A DNA stretch of 57,399 nucleotides from Sporolituus thermophilus DSM 23256 (GTDB lineage Bacteria > Bacillota > Negativicutes > Sporomusales > Thermosinaceae). Position 1 is the stretch's first letter; each line of letters opens with the position of its first letter. This document shows, in pieces, positions 14,613 to 22,602 of the stretch. Under the pieces are notes generated by a model. That model had not been told where the DNA came from, did not search any database, and saw only the letters and a list, made by a program, of their open reading frames with translations. The DNA is taken from positions 1 through 57,399 of the forward strand of contig NZ_FNBU01000020.1 in assembly GCF_900102435.1 (NCBI RefSeq). Direction: 5' to 3'. A program made the position numbers and the translations under genes.

Positions 14613-16784
14613 ATGCAACTTGCCGAAATTCCCGCTTTCATCGCCCGTGAACTGGGCGTGAGACCGCAGCAAGTAGAAGCCGCCATAAAATTATTAGACG
14701 ATGGCAATACCGTTCCCTTTATCGCCCGCTACCGCAAAGAAGCAACCGGCGAACTTAACGAAGAACAAATTCGGACGGTTATGGACCGGATGCAGTACCT
14801 GCGCAACCTGGTAAAGCGTCAGGAAGAGGTGATGGCCAGCATTGCCGAGCAGGGCAAACTGACCCCTGAGCTGGCCGCTGCCATCACCGCCGCCACCAAG
14901 CTGCAGGAAGTGGAAGACCTGTACCTCCCCTTCCGCCCGAAAAAACGCACCCGCGCCCAGATTGCGCGCGAGCGCGGCCTCGAACCGCTCGCGGAAATTA
15001 TGTTGGCCCAGGAAATGACGGACGGTGATCCGCTCGCCGTAGCCGCTAATTATGTCGACCCGGCCAAGGACGTACCGGACGCCGACGCCGCGCTGGCCGG
15101 CGCCATGGACATCATCGCCGAATGGATAAGCGAACGGGCCGACTTCCGGGCCTTCTTGCGCAAAGAGCTATGGGACAAGGCGGAAATCGTCACCTCCCTG
15201 GCGGTTGATGAAGCAGCCGGTAAGGAGTTCCTGAACTATAAGGAATACCGCGAACCGGTCAAACGCATGCCGTCCCACCGTATTTTAGCCGTAAACCGCG
15301 GCGAAGCAAAGGATATTTTGAAAGTCGACCTGGTTGCCCCCCATGAGGCAAACATCGCGCGCATTACCAATGAAGTGGTCACCAGGCCGTCGCTCTTCGC
15401 CGACCACCTCCGCGCCGCCATTACCGACGGTTACAAGCGACTCTTGTTTCCCGCCCTGGAACGGGAAATCCGCGCGCTGCTAACCGAAAACGCCGAAAAA
15501 CAGGCCATTCGCGTCTTTGCCCTCAACCTCCGCCAACTCCTGCTACAACCGCCCCTGGCCGGCCACACCGTCATGGGGCTTGACCCGGGCTACCGCACCG
15601 GTTGCAAAATGGCGGTGGTCAGCCCCACCGGCACGGTGCTCGCCACCGGCACCTTATATCTAACGCACAGCGACGCTCAGCGGGAACGGGCAGCGAAAGA
15701 GGCGCTGGCTACAATCGCCAACTACGGCGTCACCCTCATTGCCATCGGCAACGGTACCGCGTCCTATGAAACCGAGGAATTCGTCGCCCGTCTCATCAAC
15801 GACCACCAATTGAATCTTCATTACCTCATTGTCAACGAAGCCGGCGCCTCGGTGTATTCGGCGTCAAAACTGGCCAAGGACGAATTGCCTGATCTTGATG
15901 TTTCATTGCGCGGCGCCGTATCTATCGCCCGCCGCGTGCAAGATCCGCTGGCCGAACTGGTCAAGATCGATCCCAAATCAATCGGCGTCGGCCAGTACCA
16001 GCATGATGTCAACCAAAAAGAACTGGCCAGCGCCCTCACCGCCGTTGTCGAGTCTTGTGTCAACCATGTGGGCGTCGAGCTTAACACTGCTTCGCCCGCC
16101 CTGCTGCAGTATGTTGCCGGCATCAATGCGAGCGTGGCCAAAAACATTGTTGCTTTTCGCGACGCCAACGGACCCTTCCGCAGCCGGGATCAGCTCCGGA
16201 AAGTCCCCCGTCTCGGACCGGCGGCCTTCACCCAATGCGCCGGCTTTTTGCGAATCAAGGGCGGCGTCAACCCCTTGGACAATACGCCGGTACATCCCGA
16301 GTCTTATCCTATCGCCGAAGCGGTCTTGGCGAAATTGGGCTTTTCTGTGGCCGACCTGACCGACCGCCAGCGGCTGCGCGCCTTGCAGAGCCAGCTGGCC
16401 AAAGCCGATGCCGGCCGGTTAGCCGCCGACCTTGGCGCCGGCGAACCAACCGTGCGGGACATCCTTGCCGCCCTGGCCAAGCCGGGCCGCGACCCGCGCG
16501 AGGAACTGCCACCGCCGCTGACGCGCAAAAATATTGTCAAACTCTCGGACATTGCCCCCGGTACCCTGGTTAAAGGTACGGTACATAATGTCACCGACTT
16601 CGGTGTTTTTGTCGACATCGGCCTCAAGACCAACGGTCTCATTCACCGCTCCGAACTTAGTCATAAGCCCTTTCGCCATCCCCTTGACATCGTCGCCGTC
16701 GGCGACATCGTCGAATGCATAGTCCTCAGCGTCGATGAGGCGCGCGGCCGCATTGCCCTCAGCCTCAAGCAAGCCCCAAAATAG
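14613..16784 (+). CDS. tex: Tex, S1-domain RNA-binding transcription accessory protein
   Basis: 723 residues, the normal size of Tex, a conserved nucleic-acid-binding protein linked to transcription and stress tolerance. Order of domains: N-terminal helix-turn-helix region (FIARYRKEATGELNEEQIR, about residues 35-53), YqgF-like RNase H fold (MGLDPGYRTGCKMAVV, about 320), helix-hairpin-helix segments (YVAGINASVAKNIVAFRD, RKVPRLGPAAF), and a C-terminal S1 domain (about 645-715; GTVHNVTDFGVFVDIG). It is the only large plus-strand gene in the first 22 kb. The ribosome site is weak (TTGGTGA). A hairpin terminator follows the stop. Confidence 0.96.
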   Translation: MQLAEIPAFIARELGVRPQQVEAAIKLLDDGNTVPFIARYRKEATGELNEEQIRTVMDRMQYLRNLVKRQEEVMASIAEQGKLTPELAAAITAATKLQEVEDLYLPFRPKKRTRAQIARERGLEPLAEIMLAQEMTDGDPLAVAANYVDPAKDVPDADAALAGAMDIIAEWISERADFRAFLRKELWDKAEIVTSLAVDEAAGKEFLNYKEYREPVKRMPSHRILAVNRGEAKDILKVDLVAPHEANIARITNEVVTRPSLFADHLRAAITDGYKRLLFPALEREIRALLTENAEKQAIRVFALNLRQLLLQPPLAGHTVMGLDPGYRTGCKMAVVSPTGTVLATGTLYLTHSDAQRERAAKEALATIANYGVTLIAIGNGTASYETEEFVARLINDHQLNLHYLIVNEAGASVYSASKLAKDELPDLDVSLRGAVSIARRVQDPLAELVKIDPKSIGVGQYQHDVNQKELASALTAVVESCVNHVGVELNTASPALLQYVAGINASVAKNIVAFRDANGPFRSRDQLRKVPRLGPAAFTQCAGFLRIKGGVNPLDNTPVHPESYPIAEAVLAKLGFSVADLTDRQRLRALQSQLAKADAGRLAADLGAGEPTVRDILAALAKPGRDPREELPPPLTRKNIVKLSDIAPGTLVKGTVHNVTDFGVFVDIGLKTNGLIHRSELSHKPFRHPLDIVAVGDIVECIVLSVDEARGRIALSLKQAPK

Positions 16785-16795
16785 CCAGGCGTACC

Positions 16796-16821
16796 AAAGC
16801 CGGGACATAGGCCCCGGCTTT
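16796..16821 (+). terminator. Terminator between tex and the next convergent gene
   Basis: AAAGCCGGG (16796-16804) pairs with CCCGGCTTT (16813-16821), followed by TTCGTTAT. It lies 11 bp after tex and also ends the convergent gene. Confidence 0.75.
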
Positions 16822-16824
16822 TCG

Positions 16825-17274
16825 TTATATTCCCGGATGGTAACGCAGCCACCGATCCGTCAGTTTGGCCGCATCGTACCGCGTCTCCATGTCCACCGGC
16901 AGCTCGCCCCATACGGCGTCCCGCTCTTCTAATAGCTGTTGCAGGGCAGTCAGCAGTTCGTCCGGCTGGGTGAAGTCGATGTCCTGCGCCAACAGGGCCG
17001 TCAAAAACTCACTTACACCGTCCATCCCGAAGGACGGCACTTCCATGGCGACGACCGTCCAGTAATCTTCGTCTTCGTCCAGCACAAAGACAATATCAGG
17101 ATAACTGCGGTTGGTCGGGTCGGGTAGAATGAGTTCGCCGTCGTCGCAGTCGGCCTCGAAGGACGGCACACTGCGCAGGTACACCTCGACTACCGGCACA
17201 TCGCCATCGTATTCGACGCGGTAACAGCCGTTCAAGCCGACATATTTGTGAAAACCGGGATACCGTTTGGCCAT
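16825..17274 (-). CDS. Conserved-looking protein of unknown function
   Basis: I do not recognise this gene. It encodes 149 residues, acidic (many Asp/Glu, for example DEDEDYW), soluble and without a signal peptide. The N-terminal half reads as alternating beta-strands (YRVEYDGDVPVVEVYLR, PDIVFVLDED), and the C-terminal half as helices (SEFLTALLAQDIDFTQPDELLTAL cut to LTALLAQDIDF). AAAGGAGTTGTGAAG precedes the ATG. It is convergent with tex and sits alone, with a terminator-bounded folate gene upstream. Confidence 0.7.
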   Translation of the reverse strand: MAKRYPGFHKYVGLNGCYRVEYDGDVPVVEVYLRSVPSFEADCDDGELILPDPTNRSYPDIVFVLDEDEDYWTVVAMEVPSFGMDGVSEFLTALLAQDIDFTQPDELLTALQQLLEERDAVWGELPVDMETRYDAAKLTDRWLRYHPGI

Positions 17275-17342
17275 TCTTCACAACTCCTTTCATACCGCTT
17301 CAAGTTTAGTGTCTGCCAAACGGCAGATTATCATGCCCTACA

Positions 17343-17385
17343 AAAATTAACACCGGCTGCCCTTTCCGCAACCGGTGTTAATTTT
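17343..17385 (-). terminator. Terminator of the cyclodeaminase gene
   Basis: A perfect 14-bp stem AAAATTAACACCGG (17343-17356) with its complement (17372-17385). The A/T ends provide a U-run on either strand. It lies 15 bp after the cyclodeaminase stop. Confidence 0.8.
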
Positions 17386-17400
17386 ATTTTTCCTCAATAT

Positions 17401-18048
17401 TCATTCCATCCGCATAACGGCAAAGGGGTCCGCACCGTACACTTCGTCCGCAACCGCGTTATACAGCTCGTCCGCCGCGGTGCGCAAAATATGAATTTGG
17501 CCTTTTAGGGCCGCGACTACCGTGTGGTCCCGCAAGGCCGGTAAATTAATGGCCGTATTTAGGAGCGCAGCCATCACTGCGTTATAACTTAAGAGCACGC
17601 CAATCATAAGGTCGCTGACCACATGGGCGTTGATTTTCCCCAGCAGTGCCCTGCCAATTTCCAGGCTTTCCAGTGCAGCCCGGGCCACTTCCACAGGCAC
17701 CTCCGCCGCCTGCCGCATCGCTTGCTGGATTTGGGCCGCCCGCGCCTCTTTCTCCTCCGCTGTCGCCTTCGGCAGCCCATAGGCCGCCATTACCGCCGAA
17801 AAAGCGTCAGCGTCACGGTCAATGAGCTCTTCCAGTTTTTTATGTAATCCTGCCAAGACTTTTTGCCGATCGGCAAGCATGTCGGCGTACGCCGCTAAAT
17901 CCGGACGCCCCAGCGAAAGATTCACCGCCATTTCGAGCAAGCTTACGCCTAAGAGGCCGGACACCGCGGCAGCGCTGCCACCGCCCGGCGCCGGCTGACG
18001 CGACGCCAGCCGCGCGGCAAATTCATGGATTGATAGTTCTGCAAGCAA
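17401..18048 (-). CDS. Cyclodeaminase/cyclohydrolase (FTCD_C, FchA-like)
   Basis: 215 all-helical residues of the formiminotransferase-cyclodeaminase family, with the signature QPAPGGGSAAAVSG (about residues 18-31) and the following AVNLSLGR. Single-domain members act as 5-formimino-THF cyclodeaminase or as methenyl-THF cyclohydrolase (FchA), feeding one-carbon units to the folate pool, which would fit an acetogenic or amino-acid-fermenting anaerobe. No other folate genes lie nearby, so the exact reaction stays open. It has its own upstream AT-rich region and its own terminator. Confidence 0.85.
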   Translation of the reverse strand: MLAELSIHEFAARLASRQPAPGGGSAAAVSGLLGVSLLEMAVNLSLGRPDLAAYADMLADRQKVLAGLHKKLEELIDRDADAFSAVMAAYGLPKATAEEKEARAAQIQQAMRQAAEVPVEVARAALESLEIGRALLGKINAHVVSDLMIGVLLSYNAVMAALLNTAINLPALRDHTVVAALKGQIHILRTAADELYNAVADEVYGADPFAVMRME

Positions 18049-18162
18049 TTACATCCCCTCTTTCAAGATTTAGCTACATCTCTTCCTCTCGTTAAAAGTC
18101 CATAGGGACCGCCTATTCAATTATTTTATCAGACTTTGCCAAACAAATATACCGCCAGCGTG

Positions 18163-19239
18163 TCAAGACTTCAATATATGGACGCTTTCGGGCCTTATCA
18201 GGAGAGCCGCCCGGTCGCCGGCCTGAAAGACGGCCTTTTGGACCGGATCATAATCTATGACGGTCAGGCTTTGGCCGCCGGCAGTAATTTTATAATCCTG
18301 ATAAGCCCCCATGAACACCGAGGCCGTAACTTGCACGGCAAGCGGCCCTTCCGCGGCCAGCCGGAGCGTTTCCGGCCGCAGGACCACGCTCACCGGTTCG
18401 CCTGGACTGAGCACGAGGTCGGTCGCGACCGCGAAAGCCTGGCCGAGGAAGCGGACGGTGGCCGTCCCGTCGCCGACGGCGACGACCTCGCCGGCCAGGA
18501 TGTTGGCCATGCCGATGAAATCGGCGACAAACTTGGTCCGCGGCCGTGTGTAAATTTCAAAGGGCGAGCCGATCTGTTCGATATTCCCTTGGTTCATAAT
18601 GACAATCCGGTCAGACATGCTCATGGCCTCAGACTGGTCATGGGTCACATAAATACTGGTAATGCCGATATCGCGTTGAATCCGCCGGATTTCACCACGC
18701 ATGTGCACCCTGAGCTTGGCGTCCAGGTTAGACAGCGGTTCATCGAACAGCAGGACGGACGGTTCCATCACCAGCGACCGGGCCAAGGCCACCCGCTGCT
18801 GTTGGCCGCCGGAAAGCTGGTTGGGATAGCGCCCTTCCAGGCCGGTAAGGCCTACTAATTCAAGAATGTGGCTGACTTTGGCGCGGATGTCGCTGTCTTT
18901 CATTTTTTTGATGCGCAGACCGTAGGCGATATTTTCAAAGATGGTGAGATGAGGAAACAGCGCGTAGCTCTGGAACACCATCGCCGTGTCGCGTTTATCC
19001 GGGGTAAGGCGGGTTACTTCCTCGCCGCCAATGTAAATATTGCCGCTCGTCGGTGTTTCGAAGCCGGCGATCATGCGCAGAATAGTCGTTTTGCCGCAGC
19101 CGGACGGCCCCAGCAGGGTAACAAACTCACCCGCCGCGACGTCAAGCGTTACATCGTTAACGGCCAGGACGCCGCGCCCGGCAGCGCCGTTATACCGTTT
19201 CACCAGATTTTGCAGGCGAACGCTTTTCGAATTTTTCAA
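18163..19239 (-). CDS. ABC importer ATPase (system 1)
   Basis: 358 residues of the PotA/FbpC/MalK group: Walker A GPSGCGKTT (about residues 39-47), Q-loop FQSYALFPHL, signature LSGGQQQR, Walker B VLLFDEPLSNLD and switch His in THDQSEA, followed by a C-terminal TOBE domain (about 270-355). It powers the permease and binding protein encoded just upstream in the same operon (21 bp from the permease). The start is TTG at 19239 with GAGGGGGA upstream. It is the last gene of the operon. Confidence 0.92.
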   Translation of the reverse strand: MKNSKSVRLQNLVKRYNGAAGRGVLAVNDVTLDVAAGEFVTLLGPSGCGKTTILRMIAGFETPTSGNIYIGGEEVTRLTPDKRDTAMVFQSYALFPHLTIFENIAYGLRIKKMKDSDIRAKVSHILELVGLTGLEGRYPNQLSGGQQQRVALARSLVMEPSVLLFDEPLSNLDAKLRVHMRGEIRRIQRDIGITSIYVTHDQSEAMSMSDRIVIMNQGNIEQIGSPFEIYTRPRTKFVADFIGMANILAGEVVAVGDGTATVRFLGQAFAVATDLVLSPGEPVSVVLRPETLRLAAEGPLAVQVTASVFMGAYQDYKITAGGQSLTVIDYDPVQKAVFQAGDRAALLIRPESVHILKS

Positions 19240-19260
19240 TTTGGTTTCCCCCTCAAAACT

Positions 19261-20904
19261 TTACACACCCTCGACATTTATTCCCATGCGATTGAACACG
19301 AACTTAAGCATGCCCGTTACTGCCAGGACAATGACAATGAGAACGGTGGAATAGGCCGCCGCTACCCCCAACCGCCCGACATCGACCTGGGACATGATGG
19401 CTACCGTCAGCAGGTTGTAGCTGGCCGAAACCAGGAAAATAACGGCGCTGACTGCCGTCATGCTGCGGACGAAACTGTAAACCAAGCCGCTGAAAAAGGC
19501 CGACTTAATCAGGGGAATAGTAATCGAAGTAAACACTTTGAACGAGTTGGCGCCAAGGTCTTGGGCCGCTTCCTCGATGGACGGGTCAATCTGCTGCAGG
19601 GATGCTACGCCGGCGCGGATACCGACCGGCATGTTACGGAAAATAAAGGCAATAAGAATGATGGTTGCCGTACCGGTAAGAACCAGTGGCGGTTCGTTAT
19701 AGGCCAGCACGTAGCCCATGCCAATGACGGTGCCGGGGACGGCCATCGACAGCATCGAAATAAACTCGATTGCCTTACGGCCGAAAAAGCGCTTGCGCAC
19801 GATGAGAAAGGCGATAATCATGCTCAGGATGCCGGTCATGGGCATGGACAACAGCGAAAGATACGTGGTGTCAAGAATGGGTTTTAACCCCAAAGAAAAG
19901 ATATATTCATAATGCTTCAGTGTCGGCGTATAGTCGATACCCCACAGGTTGGTAAACGAACCGTAAGGAATAAGAATGTAGAGCACCAGGACGAACAGGC
20001 TGACCAAAAAGCAGGGCAGACCAATCAGCCAGTTCAGGGTACGGTCGGCGACCAGTTCGCGCTGGCGGGACGGCTTGCCGGTAACGGTAACATATGACCT
20101 TTCCCCAACCCAGTATTTCTGAACAATAAACATGAGGACCGAAAGGCTGAGCAGCACCGTCGCCAGCGCCGTACCGCCCTTGATATCGTAGTTTCCCATG
20201 GCCTGGAGATAAATCTTCGCGGCCAGGGTGGTGAAATTGCCGCCAATAACCATGGCATTGCCAAAATCGGCCACCGTTTGAATAAACACCAGTAAAAAGG
20301 CATTGGCGATACCGGGCGTAAGCAGCGGCAGGATAATGGTCCGAAAAATATGCCAGCGGGAAGCGCCCATGTTGCGGGCCGCCTCCTCATAAGACGGGTC
20401 GATTTGTCGCATCAAGCCGGCCAGCACGAGATAGGCAATAGGAAAAAAAGTGAGAACCTGCACAACCACCAGGCCGGTAAAGCCGTACACGTTGGCATCC
20501 TTGATGCCCAGCAGGCTGTAAGTAATAAAGCCCCGCTGACCGAACAACATGATGAAGGACATAGCCAGGGCAAAGGGCGGCGAAATGATGGGCAGAAAGG
20601 CCAAAATGTTGAACAGGCGTTTAAAAGGAATATTAAGAAACGCATCGGCGTAAGCGAACAAAAAGCCCACCACCGTGGCGAAAAAGCCGACGACCACTCC
20701 TGCCGTCACGGTGTTAACAAGTACGCGGACGTTTTCGTCCTGCCGGAAAACATCACGGTAATATTGAAGCGTCAGGCCGCCTTCCGCCGTCACAATCCCC
20801 TCTTTGAGCACCGCGTACAGCGGCCAGACGATAAACAAGACCAATGAACAGCTAACGAGAATAATGGTTGCCAATAAAACAGGGTCGTGAATGATTTTGC
20901 GCAT
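19261..20904 (-). CDS. ABC importer permease with two BPD domains (system 1)
   Basis: 547 residues with about twelve membrane helices. Two copies of the inner-membrane permease domain are fused in one chain, as in FbpB/ThiP-type permeases. The two EAA loops are YEEAARNMGASRWHIFRTI (about residue 175) and IEEAAQDLGANSFKVFTSI (about 455), which dock the ATPase. The gene follows the binding protein after an 82-bp spacer with a hairpin and precedes the ATPase by 21 bp. Substrate is discussed at the binding protein. Confidence 0.92.
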   Translation of the reverse strand: MRKIIHDPVLLATIILVSCSLVLFIVWPLYAVLKEGIVTAEGGLTLQYYRDVFRQDENVRVLVNTVTAGVVVGFFATVVGFLFAYADAFLNIPFKRLFNILAFLPIISPPFALAMSFIMLFGQRGFITYSLLGIKDANVYGFTGLVVVQVLTFFPIAYLVLAGLMRQIDPSYEEAARNMGASRWHIFRTIILPLLTPGIANAFLLVFIQTVADFGNAMVIGGNFTTLAAKIYLQAMGNYDIKGGTALATVLLSLSVLMFIVQKYWVGERSYVTVTGKPSRQRELVADRTLNWLIGLPCFLVSLFVLVLYILIPYGSFTNLWGIDYTPTLKHYEYIFSLGLKPILDTTYLSLLSMPMTGILSMIIAFLIVRKRFFGRKAIEFISMLSMAVPGTVIGMGYVLAYNEPPLVLTGTATIILIAFIFRNMPVGIRAGVASLQQIDPSIEEAAQDLGANSFKVFTSITIPLIKSAFFSGLVYSFVRSMTAVSAVIFLVSASYNLLTVAIMSQVDVGRLGVAAAYSTVLIVIVLAVTGMLKFVFNRMGINVEGV

Positions 20905-20920
20905 TGCTCCACCTCACAAG

Positions 20921-20949
20921 AAGCGGGCGCCTTACCGGGGCGCCCGCTT
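20921..20949 (-). other. Intercistronic hairpin between binding protein and permease
   Basis: A perfect 11-bp GC-rich stem, AAGCGGGCGCC (20921-20931) with its complement (20939-20949). No U-run follows on the minus strand (CTTGTGAGGTGG). Such hairpins after binding-protein genes commonly protect the upstream mRNA, so more binding protein than permease is made. Confidence 0.7.
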
Positions 20950-20986
20950 GGCTGAAAAGACGCGCTAAGTATCCTGCTATTTAAAA

Positions 20987-22012
20987 TTATTTAATGGCAT
21001 TATTCCATTTTTCGACAAGCTTGCTGCGGTTGGCGCCCGCCCAGTTCAAATCGTAGTTGATCAATTTGGTGTCCTTGATTGCTGCCGCCTGGGACGGTGC
21101 TATCGCTTCCGGATTGGTCAGAAACTGATATGACCCGGCTTTTTGGCCGATTTCCTGAGCCTCTTTGGTCAGGCACCAGTCGATGAATTTCTTGGCCGCT
21201 GCCTGATCGGGACCGCCTTTGATGATGGCGACGGCGCCAATCTCATAGCCCGTGCCTTCCACCGGCGCAGAAATAACAATATCTTTCATGCCTTCTTCCT
21301 TGTATTTGATGGCATCATGCAGGAAGGTCACGCCGACGGTGGCTTCACCCTGGCCGACCATCCGCCCCGGGGCCGTACCGGATTTGGGATAGGTCTTAAT
21401 CTGGCCATTCAGCTCTTTCATGTATTTCAGGCCTTTTTCCTCGCCCATGAGCTGGACAATGGTGGCCAGCATGGTGTAAGCCGTCCCGGATGAGCCCGGG
21501 TTAGCAATGACTACCTGGCCCTTCAGCGCCGGATTAAGCAGATCCTGCCAGCTCTGCGGCACCGGCAAGCCCTTTTCGGCCAGCAGCTTCTGGTTCGAGA
21601 CAAACCCTAGATAGCCTACGTAGATACCCGTCCAGTATCCCTCGGGATCTTTGTATTTGGCCGGGATCTTGGCGGCATTGGGCGAAACGTATTTTTCCAA
21701 AAGCCCGTCTTCTTTAGCCTGAATAAAGCCGTCAGCCGGTCCACCGAACCAGATGCTGGCCTTGGGATTGTTTTTTTCCGCCTTGATGCGGCCCAGGATC
21801 TCGCCCGAACTCATGCGCACCGCTTCCACTTTAATGCCGGTCTCTTTCTCAAACTGTTGGACAGCCTTTACCATGTGGTCTTCCATGAGCCCGCAGTAAA
21901 TGGTCAGTTTCTGCGGCTGAGCGCTTTGCGGCTTGCTGCCGCACCCCGCGGCCAGCGCCACCATCAGGACAATAACCAGTATTGCCGTCACTTTTTTCCA
22001 CGTCTTGGACAC
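20987..22012 (-). CDS. Substrate-binding lipoprotein of ABC importer, COG1840-like (system 1)
   Basis: 341 residues with a lipoprotein signal (ALAAGCGS, lipid Cys about residue 24) and a type II periplasmic-binding fold: TIYCGLMEDHMVKAVQQFEKE, WFGGPADGFIQA, ANPGSSGTAYTM, GQGEATVGVTFLHDA. It belongs to the FbpA/AfuA/PhnS-like group. The adjacent tyrosine pair of ferric-binding proteins is missing (the equivalent segment reads VGVTFLHDA), and no Fur box lies upstream. The cargo is therefore probably not Fe(III); phosphorylated sugars, aminophosphonates or polyamines are options. GTG at 22012 has AAGGAGG 8 nt upstream. A small GCTTTTCC/GGAAAAGC leader hairpin (22031-22053) precedes it. Confidence 0.85.
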   Translation of the reverse strand: MSKTWKKVTAILVIVLMVALAAGCGSKPQSAQPQKLTIYCGLMEDHMVKAVQQFEKETGIKVEAVRMSSGEILGRIKAEKNNPKASIWFGGPADGFIQAKEDGLLEKYVSPNAAKIPAKYKDPEGYWTGIYVGYLGFVSNQKLLAEKGLPVPQSWQDLLNPALKGQVVIANPGSSGTAYTMLATIVQLMGEEKGLKYMKELNGQIKTYPKSGTAPGRMVGQGEATVGVTFLHDAIKYKEEGMKDIVISAPVEGTGYEIGAVAIIKGGPDQAAAKKFIDWCLTKEAQEIGQKAGSYQFLTNPEAIAPSQAAAIKDTKLINYDLNWAGANRSKLVEKWNNAIK

Positions 22013-22158
22013 GTCGTGCTCCTCCTTACTGCTTTTCCCTGCCGCGGAAAAGCTAATTATTTCCAGTATTTTTCTAATTCTTTGGCTTTTGGGAAAATCC
22101 TGCCGCCCTGCCAAAATAGCAAGACCCGCATTAAGCAAATATCAATCAAAAAAAAATA

Positions 22159-22174
22159 GCCGGGATTACCCGGC
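22159..22174 (-). terminator. Terminator of the small Cys protein gene
   Basis: GCCGGG (22159-22164) pairs with CCCGGC (22169-22174). The stop codon is in the loop, and the minus strand continues TATTTTTTTTTG, an excellent U-run. Confidence 0.85.
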
Positions 22175-22348
22175 AGTTTGCTCGCAATACTCTTCCTTGA
22201 CAATCTCGGTGTCCGCGCCATGGACGCCGCACTCGGGGCATACCCAGGTCTGCACCCGCAGCAGCACCTCCCGGCCGTCAAAATTATATTTTTGCAGAGT
22301 GTACTTGGACGCCTTGTCAAGATGCTCACACCAAAACTGTTGTTTCAC
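22166..22348 (-). CDS. Small Cys-rich protein with a CxxC knuckle
   Basis: I do not recognise the family. About 60 residues starting at a GTG (22348) with GGAGG eight nt upstream; a GTG one codon earlier is possible. It has four cysteines, FWCEHLDK near the start, WVCPECGVHG in the middle and YCEQTAG at the end, so one metal (Zn or Fe) could be bound by them. The beta-hairpin-like middle (YNFDGREVLLRVQTWVCPEC cut at RVQTWVCPEC) recalls zinc ribbons. Upstream lies the triple GATAATATT site (22390-22471), suggesting specific regulation, and a strong terminator closes it as a single-gene unit. Confidence 0.75.
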   Translation of the reverse strand: MKQQFWCEHLDKASKYTLQKYNFDGREVLLRVQTWVCPECGVHGADTEIVKEEYCEQTAG

Positions 22349-22389
22349 CACTGACTCCTCCCTGCTATATATTAGCGAATCCAAGACCT

Positions 22390-22471
22390 GATAATATTAC
22401 CTGCTACTAATATAGTTTTATTATAAATTATTTTATCTAAATTTTCAATATTATCGGCTGGTAATATTATC
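22390..22471. promoter_or_regulatory. Cluster of three GATAATATT sites
   Basis: GATAATATTACC (22390-22401) and its exact complement GGTAATATTATC (22460-22471) form a 12-bp inverted pair, and a third AATATTATC lies at 22447-22455. The centre is very AT-rich. The cluster sits 42-123 bp upstream of the small Cys gene and 132 bp upstream of the divergent FtsA-like gene. Confidence 0.55.
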
Positions 22472-22602
22472 TATTAATAACTATGCCCCCATTTCCACTA
22501 TATGCCGTACTCCTCTCCTTCATACCCCGCCGGTGAAAAAGGAAAAGAATGGCGGAAACGAGAAGTAAATTAGTAAATTGCATATAACAGGAGTTATGCG
22601 TT

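Noticed and set aside
18868-19887. A 339-codon frame antisense to the system 1 ATPase and permease
   Set aside because: Spans the boundary of two solid genes on the other strand and has no family resemblance.
22057-22329. A 90-codon frame overlapping the small Cys protein gene on the same strand
   Set aside because: It has no ribosome site, overlaps the strong terminator and the CxxC gene, and shows no conserved pattern.
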